DNA of 64,000 nt from Cocleimonas flava (GTDB lineage Bacteria > Pseudomonadota > Gammaproteobacteria > Thiotrichales > Thiotrichaceae): NCBI RefSeq assembly GCF_004339015.1, contig NZ_SMFQ01000002.1, positions 1,117,351 through 1,181,350 of the forward strand. Reading direction: 5' to 3'. Shown one piece after another: positions 19,091 to 27,184 of this stretch (the first letter of the stretch is position 1; each line of letters opens with the position of its first letter). The notes below the pieces were generated by a model. The model did no database searches and was not told the origin of the DNA. It saw only the letters and a program-made list of their open reading frames with translations. The translations under genes and the position numbers were made by a program.

Positions 19091-19125
19091 AGCAATATTA
19101 TCGTAACTAAGAATAGACTATAAAT

Positions 19126-19548
19126 ATGACCGCAGATACTCAAACAGTGGAAGTGACAAAATCAGATTTAAGAAAATTTGGTTTTATTATGGGAGGGATG
19201 ATCGCCTTAATGTTTGGCTTATTCTTTCCCTGGGTTTTTGATAAAACCAGCGAAAATTGGCCGATATGGCCATTCATCGTGATGGTTGTTTTCTTTGCTT
19301 TGGCAATCGTGATGCCTGAAATTTTACGCCCGGTTAATCATTACTGGTTAAAGATTGGCAATGTTTTAGGGTTTATAAATAGCCGTATTATTTTGGGAGC
19401 AATGTTCTATTTAATGATTTTTCCGATTGGCATGATCTTGAAGGTTTTAGGGAAAGACAGCATGGAAAGAAAGTTAGAAGAGAAAGCTGAAACGTATAGA
19501 AAAATAACAAAGGTACGAGAAAAGGATCATCTGAAAAAGCCTTTTTAA
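19126..19548 (+). CDS. SxtJ family membrane protein
   Basis: 140-aa protein with about three hydrophobic segments (about 18-38, 46-66, 85-110) and a basic C-terminal tail (KVREKDHLKKPF). Recognisable SxtJ-type features are the early DLRKFGFIMGGMIALMFGLF, ILRPVNHYWLKIGNVLGFIN and the helix FYLMIFPIGMILKVLGKDSM. SxtJ is named after the saxitoxin cluster and has no established function. Homologues typically lie directly after a carbamoyltransferase, as here. It may anchor or regulate the carbamoylation step at the membrane (inference). Confidence 0.88.
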   Translation: MTADTQTVEVTKSDLRKFGFIMGGMIALMFGLFFPWVFDKTSENWPIWPFIVMVVFFALAIVMPEILRPVNHYWLKIGNVLGFINSRIILGAMFYLMIFPIGMILKVLGKDSMERKLEEKAETYRKITKVREKDHLKKPF

Positions 19549-19591
19549 TCTTTGTAGTAATTAATGAATGAGATAGTGATAGGAATTAGAC

Positions 19592-19744
19592 ATGTTAGAT
19601 TTATTGGGTGACTTATGGTCATTTATGCGTGAGCGCAAAAAGTTTTGGTTGGCACCAATTATTTTGGTCATGGTGTTATTGGGCGCGCTATTAGTGCTTG
19701 CTCAAGGTTCGGCAATAGCCCCCTTTATTTATACTTTATTCTAA
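19592..19744 (+). CDS. DUF5989 family 50-aa membrane protein (SxtK-like)
   Basis: A 50-codon gene: MLDLLGDLWSFMRERKKFWL opens the product, then one membrane helix, then an end in APFIYTLF. AGGA lies 8 nt before the ATG. The pattern (amphipathic start, R-K-K-F-W-L, hydrophobic helix, S-A-I-A-P-F-I-Y) matches the DUF5989 family of tiny proteins found between SxtJ-like and SGNH genes. It corresponds in position to sxtK of saxitoxin clusters. Function is unknown; it may be a small subunit working with the SxtJ-like protein. Confidence 0.88.
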   Translation: MLDLLGDLWSFMRERKKFWLAPIILVMVLLGALLVLAQGSAIAPFIYTLF

Positions 19745-19789
19745 TTAAAGCAAAATGAAAATTAACCTGGAGTTTAATAAAGCAGAACG

Positions 19790-20755
19790 ATGAAAAACGT
19801 ATTCGGAAACTTGATACTACTGTGTGTGAGTCTCTCTATCATGTTTGTAATAGGTGAGGTGGCTAGCCGATATGTTAGCCCTATATCACCTGGTCCAAGC
19901 ATTTTGGATATGCAGGGAAATAAACAGCGAATCAGTTATGTATCGCCGAATAAGCAGTTTCGAATAATTACTCCTGATTACGATGCGGTCACAAACATTA
20001 CACCTGATGGCTATCGAGCTCCTGCGAGTAACGGTAATCCGGAGGTGGTTTTTATCGGGGATTCTTTCACCTATGCTCAAGGGGTGAAAGATCATGAGGC
20101 TTTTCCGGCCATTTATTGCAACGCTAAAAACCTTAATTGCGCCAATTTATCGGTGCCTGGTTCCAGTACTTTGTATGAAGTCGATCGACTTGAGTCTTAT
20201 ATAAAGGATAAGGGCTGGCGACCTCAAAAGGTAAATTTCTTCTTTTTTACGGGTAATGATTTTGGTGATAATTTAATCGCTGATGAATTGCGCTCCCAAG
20301 GACAAGGCTATGAGCCTGGTGAATTGAATTTAAATCCTGATGCTGAAAACAATAAAGGAACGGTTGAGAAGATTATCGATTTTGGATTAAAGCATTCAAA
20401 TTTATTACGAGTCGCCTATTACAAAGTATTGCCCATTATTCGAAATGATCCTGAAGAAGCTGAAGCGCAGCTAAACAAGTCACTGAATATTGCTGGTGGG
20501 GAGTTTAAACGATTGGATCAACTCAGTAAGGCTTATGGCTTTGAGTATGAGGTTTTTGTGATCTTTCCAGAGCCTGAAATTATTCACAATAAGTATCAGG
20601 AATTAGGCAAGAAGTTACAGGATATTTCACCCAAACCTTTAGTCATGTTGGGGGATGTATTTAAAAATAATACTAAAGACTACTTTTTCCCAAGTGATGG
20701 TCACTTTAACGTTGAAGGCAATAAAAAGCTTGCGGAGTATTTAATCGCTAGATAA
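19790..20755 (+). CDS. SGNH/GDSL hydrolase family protein
   Basis: 321-aa protein with an N-terminal hydrophobic segment (about 4-25) that exports or anchors it. It has an SGNH hydrolase domain: block I VVFIGDSFTYAQGV (Ser near 92), block III-like FFFTGNDFGDN (Asn/Asp), and block V SDGHFNVEGNKKLAEYL with the D-x-x-H pair. These enzymes remove or transfer acyl groups from lipids or sugars outside the cytoplasm. Its place as the fourth gene after carbamoyltransferase, SxtJ-like and DUF5989 genes mirrors sxtL, annotated as a GDSL lipase. The substrate is unknown. A repeat copy follows the stop. Confidence 0.88.
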   Translation: MKNVFGNLILLCVSLSIMFVIGEVASRYVSPISPGPSILDMQGNKQRISYVSPNKQFRIITPDYDAVTNITPDGYRAPASNGNPEVVFIGDSFTYAQGVKDHEAFPAIYCNAKNLNCANLSVPGSSTLYEVDRLESYIKDKGWRPQKVNFFFFTGNDFGDNLIADELRSQGQGYEPGELNLNPDAENNKGTVEKIIDFGLKHSNLLRVAYYKVLPIIRNDPEEAEAQLNKSLNIAGGEFKRLDQLSKAYGFEYEVFVIFPEPEIIHNKYQELGKKLQDISPKPLVMLGDVFKNNTKDYFFPSDGHFNVEGNKKLAEYLIAR

Positions 20756-20773
20756 TTGGGTATTTTTCGGAAG

Positions 20774-20802
20774 AAAAAAGTGCCTGTAAGTGGGGAGGTG
20801 GC
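20774..20802 (-). repeat. G-rich dispersed repeat between SGNH gene and queA
   Basis: An A-run, GTGCCTGT, then AAGTGGGGAGGTGGC: a variant core with the G-run broken by A. It lies between two convergent genes, 28 bp from the queA stop. Confidence 0.65.
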
Positions 20803-20830
20803 TTTTAAGTTTATTGCTAATTAGTGTTTG

Positions 20831-21874
20831 CTAAATCTGATTAGCTTTTTCCAAAAACATGGCATCGCCATAACTAAAGAAGCGATATTTTTCTGCTACT
20901 GCATGCTCATAGGCAGACATGATATTTTCATAGCCACTGAATGCAGAAACTAGCATGAGCAGCGTGGACTCGGGTACATGGAAGTTTGTCACCATCGCAT
21001 CTACTACGTTAAATTTAAAACCAGGAGTTATAAAGAGTCGTGTATCGCTCGCAAAAGGCTCGAGCTTACCTGTTTCTTTTGCGGCAGATTCTAAGCTGCG
21101 CACACTGGTCGTACCAACAGCAACTACTTTGCTACCTCTGGCTTTGCATGCCGCCACAGCATCACAGGTTTGCTGGGTGACTTCTACCCATTCGGCGTGC
21201 ATAACATGATCTTCAAGATTGTCGACTCGTACGGGTAAGAAAGTTCCAGCGCCGACGTGAAGCGTAATCTGGGCTGTTTCGACGCCTTTATCTTTTAAAG
21301 ATTGCAATAATTCATCGGTAAAGTGCAGTCCAGCAGTGGGTGCTGCAACAGCGCCGACTTTATCGGCAAATACTGTTTGGTAGCGTTCTTTGTCTGCTTC
21401 TGTGTCTTCTCTTTCAATATAGGGAGGTAGTGGAATATGTCCATATTGATCGAGTAGTTTGAAGATGGATTCTTCGTTCTTAAATTTAATTTCATAGAGT
21501 GCATCGTGTCGATCTAGCACTTCTGCATTGATTGCATTTTCTAACAAAAGGCACCCCCCCACTTTAGGGGATTTATTTGCGCGAATATGTGCAAGTGCAC
21601 GATGATCGTCTAATATTCGTTCAATCAATACTTCTACTTTTCCGCCGCTCTCTTTAAAGCCATTAAGGCGCGCAGGTATTACACGGGTATCGTTGAAGAT
21701 GAGTAAATCGTTGGGCTGAATCAGGTCAACGATATCTGAAAAGTGTTTGTCATGAACTTCAGCTGGAGTGATACCAGTATTTAAATGAAGTAAGCGACTA
21801 GCCGTTCTATCTTCTAAAGCTTCTTGAGCGATAAGCTCTGGAGGAAGCGAATAACTAAAGTCACTCAGCTGCAT
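20831..21874 (-). CDS. queA: tRNA preQ1(34) S-adenosylmethionine ribosyltransferase-isomerase
   Basis: Queuosine-pathway enzyme that moves the ribosyl part of S-adenosylmethionine onto preQ1 at tRNA position 34, giving epoxyqueuosine. The 347-aa product has [31 protein letters not shown], the TAGLHFT motif ([13 protein letters not shown]), [12 protein letters not shown] and [19 protein letters not shown], at the usual family length. queG, the next step, is at 44.4 kb. Codons for S-P-K-V-G-G-C carry a copy of the dispersed repeat where other QueA proteins have an A-P-K-P-G-type segment, apparently without length change. Confidence 0.97.
   Translation of the reverse strand: MQLSDFSYSLPPELIAQEALEDRTASRLLHLNTGITPAEVHDKHFSDIVDLIQPNDLLIFNDTRVIPARLNGFKESGGKVEVLIERILDDHRALAHIRANKSPKVGGCLLLENAINAEVLDRHDALYEIKFKNEESIFKLLDQYGHIPLPPYIEREDTEADKERYQTVFADKVGAVAAPTAGLHFTDELLQSLKDKGVETAQITLHVGAGTFLPVRVDNLEDHVMHAEWVEVTQQTCDAVAACKARGSKVVAVGTTSVRSLESAAKETGKLEPFASDTRLFITPGFKFNVVDAMVTNFHVPESTLLMLVSAFSGYENIMSAYEHAVAEKYRFFSYGDAMFLEKANQI
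21550..21578 (+). repeat. C-rich dispersed repeat, copy inside queA
   Basis: GGCACCCCCCCACTT, then TAGGGGA and TTTATTT. The core has the T-to-C variant and the tail is kept. The extension TAGGGG resembles the intergenic copy at 7455. On the coding strand it reads K-S-P-K-V-G-G-C in frame. Confidence 0.75.
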
Positions 21875-21892
21875 TAGAACGAGTCGAACTGA

Positions 21893-22333
21893 TTATTCTT
21901 GAGGGCGTTTTTTTACAACGACACCTGCATCACCACGAATGATTGCTTTGCCATCGACTAGGCAAGAAACTTTCATTTTAACGCGGCCAGTTTTTTCATT
22001 GATTTCAGCAACTTCAGCACGTGCTGTCACTTCTTCATCAATAAAAGCAGGTTTGCGGAAGCGCATGTTTAATTCAACAAATATCGCTCCAGGACCCGGT
22101 AGGTCGTTACCTAGAACGGCAGAAATCAGAGAGGCTGATAGAGCTCCATGGGCAATTCGTTTCCCAAACATAGTAGTTGCTGCATACTCAGCATCCATGT
22201 GTACTGGATTAAAATCGCCTGAAAGTTCTGCAAAGGCATTGATTTTATCAGCAGAAACGACCATGGTCTTTTCTGCTGCCATCCCGATGGTTAAATCTTC
22301 GAGATAGTAGCCTTGTTGATTAGATGTTGTCAT
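21893..22333 (-). CDS. MaoC family dehydratase
   Basis: 146-aa hot-dog fold protein. The hydratase-2 motif is visible as FAELSGDFNPVHMDAEYAA (catalytic Asp and His), followed by FGKRIAHGALSASLISAVLG and LNMRFRKPAFIDEEVTARAEV. Such stand-alone MaoC proteins act as (R)-specific enoyl-CoA hydratases or related thioester enzymes in fatty-acid or polyhydroxyalkanoate metabolism. No PHA genes are nearby, so the exact acyl-CoA substrate is open. It sits 18 bp upstream of queA on the same strand and just downstream of tRNA-Leu. Confidence 0.9.
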   Translation of the reverse strand: MTTSNQQGYYLEDLTIGMAAEKTMVVSADKINAFAELSGDFNPVHMDAEYAATTMFGKRIAHGALSASLISAVLGNDLPGPGAIFVELNMRFRKPAFIDEEVTARAEVAEINEKTGRVKMKVSCLVDGKAIIRGDAGVVVKKRPQE

Positions 22334-22354
22334 AAAGTTTCACTTCTATAAAAG

Positions 22355-22440
22355 TGGTGCCAGTGGTCGGAATCGAACCGACACTCCCAGAGGGAACAGG
22401 ATTTTGAATCCAGCGCGTCTACCAATTCCGCCACACTGGC
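22355..22440 (-). tRNA. tRNA-Leu(CAA)
   Basis: 86-nt class II tRNA on the minus strand with encoded CCA. The acceptor stem is GCCAGTG / CACTGGC, the D-loop has GGAATTGGTAGACGC, and the anticodon loop TTCAAAA gives anticodon CAA (reads UUG). A long variable arm and the T-loop GGTTCGATTCC complete it. It lies 21 bp upstream of the MaoC gene. Confidence 0.97.
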
Positions 22441-22567
22441 ACAGATTCAAGCGCGGAAGTATATCACTTGTTTTAAAAAACAAAAGGGGGAAGTTGAGTT
22501 AAATCAACGTGACTTTCCTTTTTCGGATATATCATTCAGTTATAATGTTTAAAAATAGGAGTTAAAT

Positions 22568-22810
22568 ATGTTTGGAGAGAATCACGATCTACACCATGAG
22601 TTTCCTGAGTACAAAGAAAAAATTCATGAATTAAAAATGAATGATGCGCATTTTCAGCGTTTATTTAAGGAATACGATGAAATTGTTCATCAGATAACAC
22701 GGGTAGAACAGGAAATCGAAACACCATCAGATGATGTTATCGAAGAAATGAAGAAGCAGCGCCTGCATTTAAAAGATCAATTATTTGCAATGCTCAAAGC
22801 TGAAGAATAA
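22568..22810 (+). CDS. YdcH/DUF465 family small protein
   Basis: 80-aa all-helical, highly charged protein: MFGENHDLHHEFPEYKEKIH, then FQRLFKEYDEIVHQITRVEQ and a final LHLKDQLFAMLKAEE. This is the DUF465/YdcH pattern of a small antiparallel coiled coil. Function is not established. An AGGAG Shine-Dalgarno lies about 7 nt before the ATG. It is monocistronic, divergent from tRNA-Leu, and ends at a bidirectional terminator shared with sucD. Confidence 0.92.
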   Translation: MFGENHDLHHEFPEYKEKIHELKMNDAHFQRLFKEYDEIVHQITRVEQEIETPSDDVIEEMKKQRLHLKDQLFAMLKAEE

Positions 22811-22840
22811 TTATTTAGAATTGTAAAAATGCAGTAAACA

Positions 22841-22878
22841 AAAAAGCCGGGCCACTGTTAAGTGACCCGGCTTTTTTA
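22841..22878. terminator. Bidirectional rho-independent terminator (ydcH-like / sucCD)
   Basis: Stem AAGCCGGG-C-CACT / AGTG-A-CCCGGCTT with loop GTTA, flanked by A6 on the left and T6 on the right. It therefore works in both directions between the convergent genes. Confidence 0.93.
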
Positions 22879-22912
22879 TTGCTTAAATTTCTTAATACAG
22901 TATTAATGTAGA

Positions 22913-23797
22913 TTAAGAGATTGCTTTAAGCAGTGTAGATCCCATTTCAGAAGGGTTAAGTGTCACGTGCGCACCAGCTTCTTCAAGAGCATCAATTTTT
23001 GACTGAGCAGTACCTTGACCACCAGAAATGATAGCGCCAGCATGGCCCATACGTTTTCCTGGAGGAGCAGTAACACCTGCGATGAAGCCAACAACTGGCT
23101 TAGTCATGTTTTCTTTCATCCATGCAGCACATTCTTCTTCATCAGTACCACCGATCTCACCACACATAACAACTGCGTGTGTTTCTGGATCATCGTTAAA
23201 CATCTTCATGACATCAAGGTGCTTCAATCCATTAACTGGATCGCCACCAATACCAACACATGATGACTGGCCAAGGCCAAGTTGTGTTACTTGATGTACT
23301 GCTTCATAAGTTAATGTACCAGAACGAGATACGATTCCGATATTACCTTTCTTATGTATGTAACCAGGCATGATTCCGATCTTAACTTCTTCAGGAGTGA
23401 TAACACCTGGGCAGTTAGGACCAACAAGAATAGTCTTGCTGTTCATTTTGCGCATACGGTCACGAGTTTTGATCATATCCGCAACTGGGATACCTTCTGT
23501 GATACAGATAACTAAATCAAGTTCAGCATCTACCGCTTCGTCGATTGCAGCAGCTGCAAATCTAGGTGGTACATAGATAACAGAAGCATTAACGCCGTGT
23601 TCTGCTTTAGCATCAGCTACATTGTTGTATACAGGTACGCCTTGAACTTCCTGGCCTTCTTTGCCTGGCGTAACACCAGCAACAAAACAGTCTCTACCAA
23701 ATGCATAGTCTAAGCATTGCTTGGTATGGAATTCACCTGTTTTACCTGTGATACCTTGAGTAACAATACGTGTATCTTTGTTTATTAAAATAGACAT
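22913..23797 (-). CDS. sucD: Succinate--CoA ligase alpha subunit
   Basis: Alpha subunit of succinyl-CoA synthetase, which converts succinyl-CoA, ADP (or GDP) and phosphate to succinate and a nucleoside triphosphate. The 294-aa product has the CoA-binding N-terminus ([20 protein letters not shown]), [20 protein letters not shown] and the phosphohistidine loop [12 protein letters not shown] with His252. Length and motifs match E. coli SucD. It follows sucC by 11 bp. sucAB are not adjacent in this window, unlike the E. coli operon. Confidence 0.98.
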   Translation of the reverse strand: MSILINKDTRIVTQGITGKTGEFHTKQCLDYAFGRDCFVAGVTPGKEGQEVQGVPVYNNVADAKAEHGVNASVIYVPPRFAAAAIDEAVDAELDLVICITEGIPVADMIKTRDRMRKMNSKTILVGPNCPGVITPEEVKIGIMPGYIHKKGNIGIVSRSGTLTYEAVHQVTQLGLGQSSCVGIGGDPVNGLKHLDVMKMFNDDPETHAVVMCGEIGGTDEEECAAWMKENMTKPVVGFIAGVTAPPGKRMGHAGAIISGGQGTAQSKIDALEEAGAHVTLNPSEMGSTLLKAIS

Positions 23798-23808
23798 GTG
23801 TGAACTCC

Positions 23809-24972
23809 TTAAGCTTTAACTGCAGCTACGATTTTCTCTGCTGCATCAGCCATAGTGGTAGCTGTTTGTAATTTAACATCAGACTCATCAAGAATCTGGC
23901 GACCTTTTTCAACGTTGGTGCCTTCTAGACGAACTACCAATGGAACTTTCATGTCTACTTGTTTTGCAGCAGCTACAATACCTTCTGCAATAACGTCACA
24001 CTGCATGATACCACCGAAGATATTAACTAGAATGCCTTCAACATTTTCATTACCAAGCATGATTTTGAATGCTTCAGTAACTTGCTCAGCATTCGCTCCG
24101 CCACCTACATCAAGGAAGTTTGCTGGATCGCCACCGTATAATTTGATGATGTCCATGGTTGCCATTGCAAGTCCTGCACCGTTAACCAAACAACCGATGT
24201 TGCCATCTAGAGAGATGTAAGATAAATCCCATTTAGATGCTTCAATTTCGTTAGCGTCTTCTTCGTCAAGGTCGCGGTAAGCAACGATTTCTGGTTGACG
24301 GTAAAGTGCGTTTGAATCGATGTTGAATTTTGCGTCAAGAGCAATAACACGCTTGTCGCCAGTGATAACAAGAGGATTAATCTCTGCAAGTGATGCATCA
24401 GATTTAACAAATGCTTCATAAAGACCAGCTAAGAAATCAGCGCCTTCAGAAATTGCTTCAGCAGGCATGCCAATTTTTGCACAAACGTCTTCAGCTTCAG
24501 CTCTGTTTAAACCTTCAGTAGGGTCAACGTAAATCTTGATGATTTTCTCAGGAGTTTCTTCTGCAACTTCTTCGATACTCATGCCGCCTTCAGAGCTACA
24601 CATAAGAACAACTTTTTGTGTCTCGCGGTCAACTAAAGCACCTACATAGAGTTCATCCGCAATATCTGCGCCTTCTTCTATATATAGTCGTTTAACTTCT
24701 TTTCCTTCTGGACCAGTTTGGTGAGTTACTAACTGCATGCCTAAGATAGCATCAGCGTATTCACGAACTTGCTCCATAGAAGTAGCAACTTTTACTCCGC
24801 CGCCCAAGCCTCGTCCACCTGCGTGAATCTGTGCTTTTACGACCCATACTTTGCCGCCCAATTTTTCCGCCGCTGCAACGGCTTCATCAACTGAGAAGCA
24901 AGCTATACCACGTGGAGTAGTAACTCCATATTTTCTCAGGATTTCTTTACCCTGATATTCATGTACGTTCAT
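23809..24972 (-). CDS. sucC: Succinate--CoA ligase beta subunit (ADP-forming type)
   Basis: Beta subunit of succinyl-CoA synthetase, 387 aa. It starts [17 protein letters not shown], then the ATP-grasp region ([18 protein letters not shown]), [30 protein letters not shown] and the nucleotide/phosphate segment [16 protein letters not shown]. It supplies nucleotide specificity and binds succinate. It is the first gene of sucCD, with a leader of about 280 bp upstream. Confidence 0.98.
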   Translation of the reverse strand: MNVHEYQGKEILRKYGVTTPRGIACFSVDEAVAAAEKLGGKVWVVKAQIHAGGRGLGGGVKVATSMEQVREYADAILGMQLVTHQTGPEGKEVKRLYIEEGADIADELYVGALVDRETQKVVLMCSSEGGMSIEEVAEETPEKIIKIYVDPTEGLNRAEAEDVCAKIGMPAEAISEGADFLAGLYEAFVKSDASLAEINPLVITGDKRVIALDAKFNIDSNALYRQPEIVAYRDLDEEDANEIEASKWDLSYISLDGNIGCLVNGAGLAMATMDIIKLYGGDPANFLDVGGGANAEQVTEAFKIMLGNENVEGILVNIFGGIMQCDVIAEGIVAAAKQVDMKVPLVVRLEGTNVEKGRQILDESDVKLQTATTMADAAEKIVAAVKA

Positions 24973-25258
24973 CTTTTTCTCTGATAAGTGAAATGATTAA
25001 TGCGTGTTATAGCTAAATTATCAGCTAAACACATGGCTTCTATATAACGGCGGCTATCATACAGATAAATGCCGTGAATCGGTAGCAAGCAAACTAATAG
25101 AAGGCATAAAGTGATAATATATAAGGGTTTGCTTGTGTATCAGTACTAATAATATCTAGATATACCATTATTATAGCTTTGTTTGAGGGAGCTTATTATT
25201 ATTTTGAATAATTGCAGGTATAATCGATTTTACTTAAAATTTTTAGAGATATTTCCGT

Positions 25259-25495
25259 ATGGGACGCATTTTTCTTGTTCTCGTTCTGCTGGCAGTCAGC
25301 TTGTATGTTGTAAAATACCTTCGAACAAAGCTGGATGAATCACAAAAGAAGATAAAAAAAGACAGCAATACGACCTCTGATAAAAACAAAATGGTCAAAT
25401 GTCTTAATTGTGGTTTACATATTCCAGAAAAAGAAGCGATAAAAATAGGGGATAAGGTATTTTGCAGTCTGGAGCACGCACAGGAGAAATTGTAG
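25259..25495 (+). CDS. PP0621-like small zinc-ribbon-type membrane protein
   Basis: 78-aa protein with an N-terminal membrane helix (about 2-20), a charged linker and a C-terminal metal-binding-like module: MVKCLNCGLHIPEKEAI, then KVFCSLEHAQEKL, giving C-x2-C and a later C-x3-H. This matches the PP0621 family that commonly sits directly upstream of pilS in gammaproteobacteria. Function is unknown. Its last 34 nt overlap the pilS frame, so translational coupling is likely. Confidence 0.85.
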   Translation: MGRIFLVLVLLAVSLYVVKYLRTKLDESQKKIKKDSNTTSDKNKMVKCLNCGLHIPEKEAIKIGDKVFCSLEHAQEKL

Positions 25496-27120
25496 GAAGT
25501 ATTGGGGGTGTTAGTTCTTCAGAAATAGTTGTATCTACAGATCCTTGGGCACCGATACAGTTATACAGTGTTTATAGGCTGATTCTAGCTGGGATTCTAT
25601 TGGTTTTAAGTTTAACCGAGGTTTCTGCGGTTCGGATTGGTGGTTACGATGAAGTCGTGTTCTCACAAGCTGTTAATATCTATCTTGGGGTTGCTGTACT
25701 AGGTATTTTCCTTGCTCATTTCAGGCAACCTGGTGCAAATTATCAGGTATATCTAAACTCTGTTTCAGACATAGTTTTTCTGTTAATCGTTGCCTATAGC
25801 AGCGGTGGTATTACCTCTGGCCTTGGAATTCTTCTTTTATTACCCGTTATTCTGCCAAGTATTTTAAGCCCCGGGCAAATATCTTTATTACTCTCCGCAT
25901 CAACAGTTATTGCATTATTGGGGTTAGAGACTTATTTGCACTCTCTAAATGTGGATTCAAGCAATGAAATATTCCACACGGGCGTGCTTTCCCTTTTTAT
26001 CATGGTTATTTCTTTGGCGGCTGGTAGCTGGTTTGAGAAAGCTTCAAAAACGGCGGAACTGGCTAAACGCCGTGGTATCGATTTAGCGAATCTTTCACAG
26101 TTGAATCAATCGATACTCGATCAATTGCAAACCGGAATCATAGTATTAGATCATCAGGCGTGTATAAGGCATTTGAATCCAACAGCGTGGGATATGCTAG
26201 GCCAACCCGGGGACTGGAGAGAGAAAACATTAAAGGAATTTGCGCCTGAATTACACTCTCATCTAGATTATTGGCGGCATAATGTTTCTCCCAAAGTCGC
26301 GAGTTACGATATAAAGCATTGGAAATCTACGGAATTTACTATGCGGCTTTCCCAGTTGGGGATTAAGAATCAGGGCGTTGTATTGATGTATTTGGAAGAT
26401 ACTAGAATGCAACGTGAAAAGCAGCAAGATGTGAAAATGGCTTCTTTAGGTCAATTAACCGCCAATATTGCACATGAAATCCGAAATCCTTTAGGTGCGA
26501 TTAGTCATGCGGCACAATTACTTTCAGAGTCTCCTGTTTTAGATAAAGCAGATGAAAGAATGATTCAAATTATTCAAGCGAACTCAAAACGCATGAATGG
26601 CACCATAGAAAGCGTATTAAATCTCTCACGTAAAAGTAATCCAAAGCGTGAAAACATCAGATTAAAACTCTGGTTAAATGATTTTATCAACGATTTTGTA
26701 ATGCAGTCTTCATTACAAAAGAATCAGGTTAGTCTGTTTTTAGATGTTCCTGATGCTGCTATCCAGTTTGATCCAACACATTTGCATCAAGTCATGTGGA
26801 ACCTCTGCCGTAATGCAGAAAAGTATGCGCGAGATGATGTGTCTGAGTTGCATATAGACATTCAAGGAACGCACCCAAGTCATACCAGAGACATTATGCT
26901 GAGCATTATTGATAATGGAAAAGGTGTGCCAGATAAAAATATAGATCGGTTGTTTGAGCCTTTCTTCACTACAAGCTCAAAAGGAGAAGGGACGGGACTA
27001 GGTTTATTCATGGCGAGAGAGCTGTGTTTAAGCAATGGCGCCTCGCTCGAATATATTAAGCTACCAGCCGGAGGTAGCTGTTTTAGATTGATTTTTTCAC
27101 AGTCTAATTTAGAGAACTAA
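25462..27120 (+). CDS. pilS: Two-component sensor histidine kinase PilS
   Basis: 552-aa membrane kinase of the PilS (NtrB-like) group. About six hydrophobic segments (residues 35-190) are followed by a PAS-like region (LQTGIIVLDHQACIRHLNPT). The HisKA domain has IAHEIRNPLG (phospho-acceptor His338) and the ATPase domain has NLCRNAEKYA, DNGKGVPD and GEGTGLGLF. No in-frame ATG precedes the membrane part. TTG at 25462 has AAGG 4 nt upstream and lies inside the upstream gene, so this start is chosen, with moderate certainty. With pilR it controls type IV pilus genes in related bacteria. Confidence 0.93.
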   Translation: MQSGARTGEIVGSIGGVSSSEIVVSTDPWAPIQLYSVYRLILAGILLVLSLTEVSAVRIGGYDEVVFSQAVNIYLGVAVLGIFLAHFRQPGANYQVYLNSVSDIVFLLIVAYSSGGITSGLGILLLLPVILPSILSPGQISLLLSASTVIALLGLETYLHSLNVDSSNEIFHTGVLSLFIMVISLAAGSWFEKASKTAELAKRRGIDLANLSQLNQSILDQLQTGIIVLDHQACIRHLNPTAWDMLGQPGDWREKTLKEFAPELHSHLDYWRHNVSPKVASYDIKHWKSTEFTMRLSQLGIKNQGVVLMYLEDTRMQREKQQDVKMASLGQLTANIAHEIRNPLGAISHAAQLLSESPVLDKADERMIQIIQANSKRMNGTIESVLNLSRKSNPKRENIRLKLWLNDFINDFVMQSSLQKNQVSLFLDVPDAAIQFDPTHLHQVMWNLCRNAEKYARDDVSELHIDIQGTHPSHTRDIMLSIIDNGKGVPDKNIDRLFEPFFTTSSKGEGTGLGLFMARELCLSNGASLEYIKLPAGGSCFRLIFSQSNLEN

Positions 27121-27184
27121 TATTTAGATAATTAAAATAAGAATAGATAAAAAGTAAAAATAATAAGTAAAAGAGAAAAATAAG

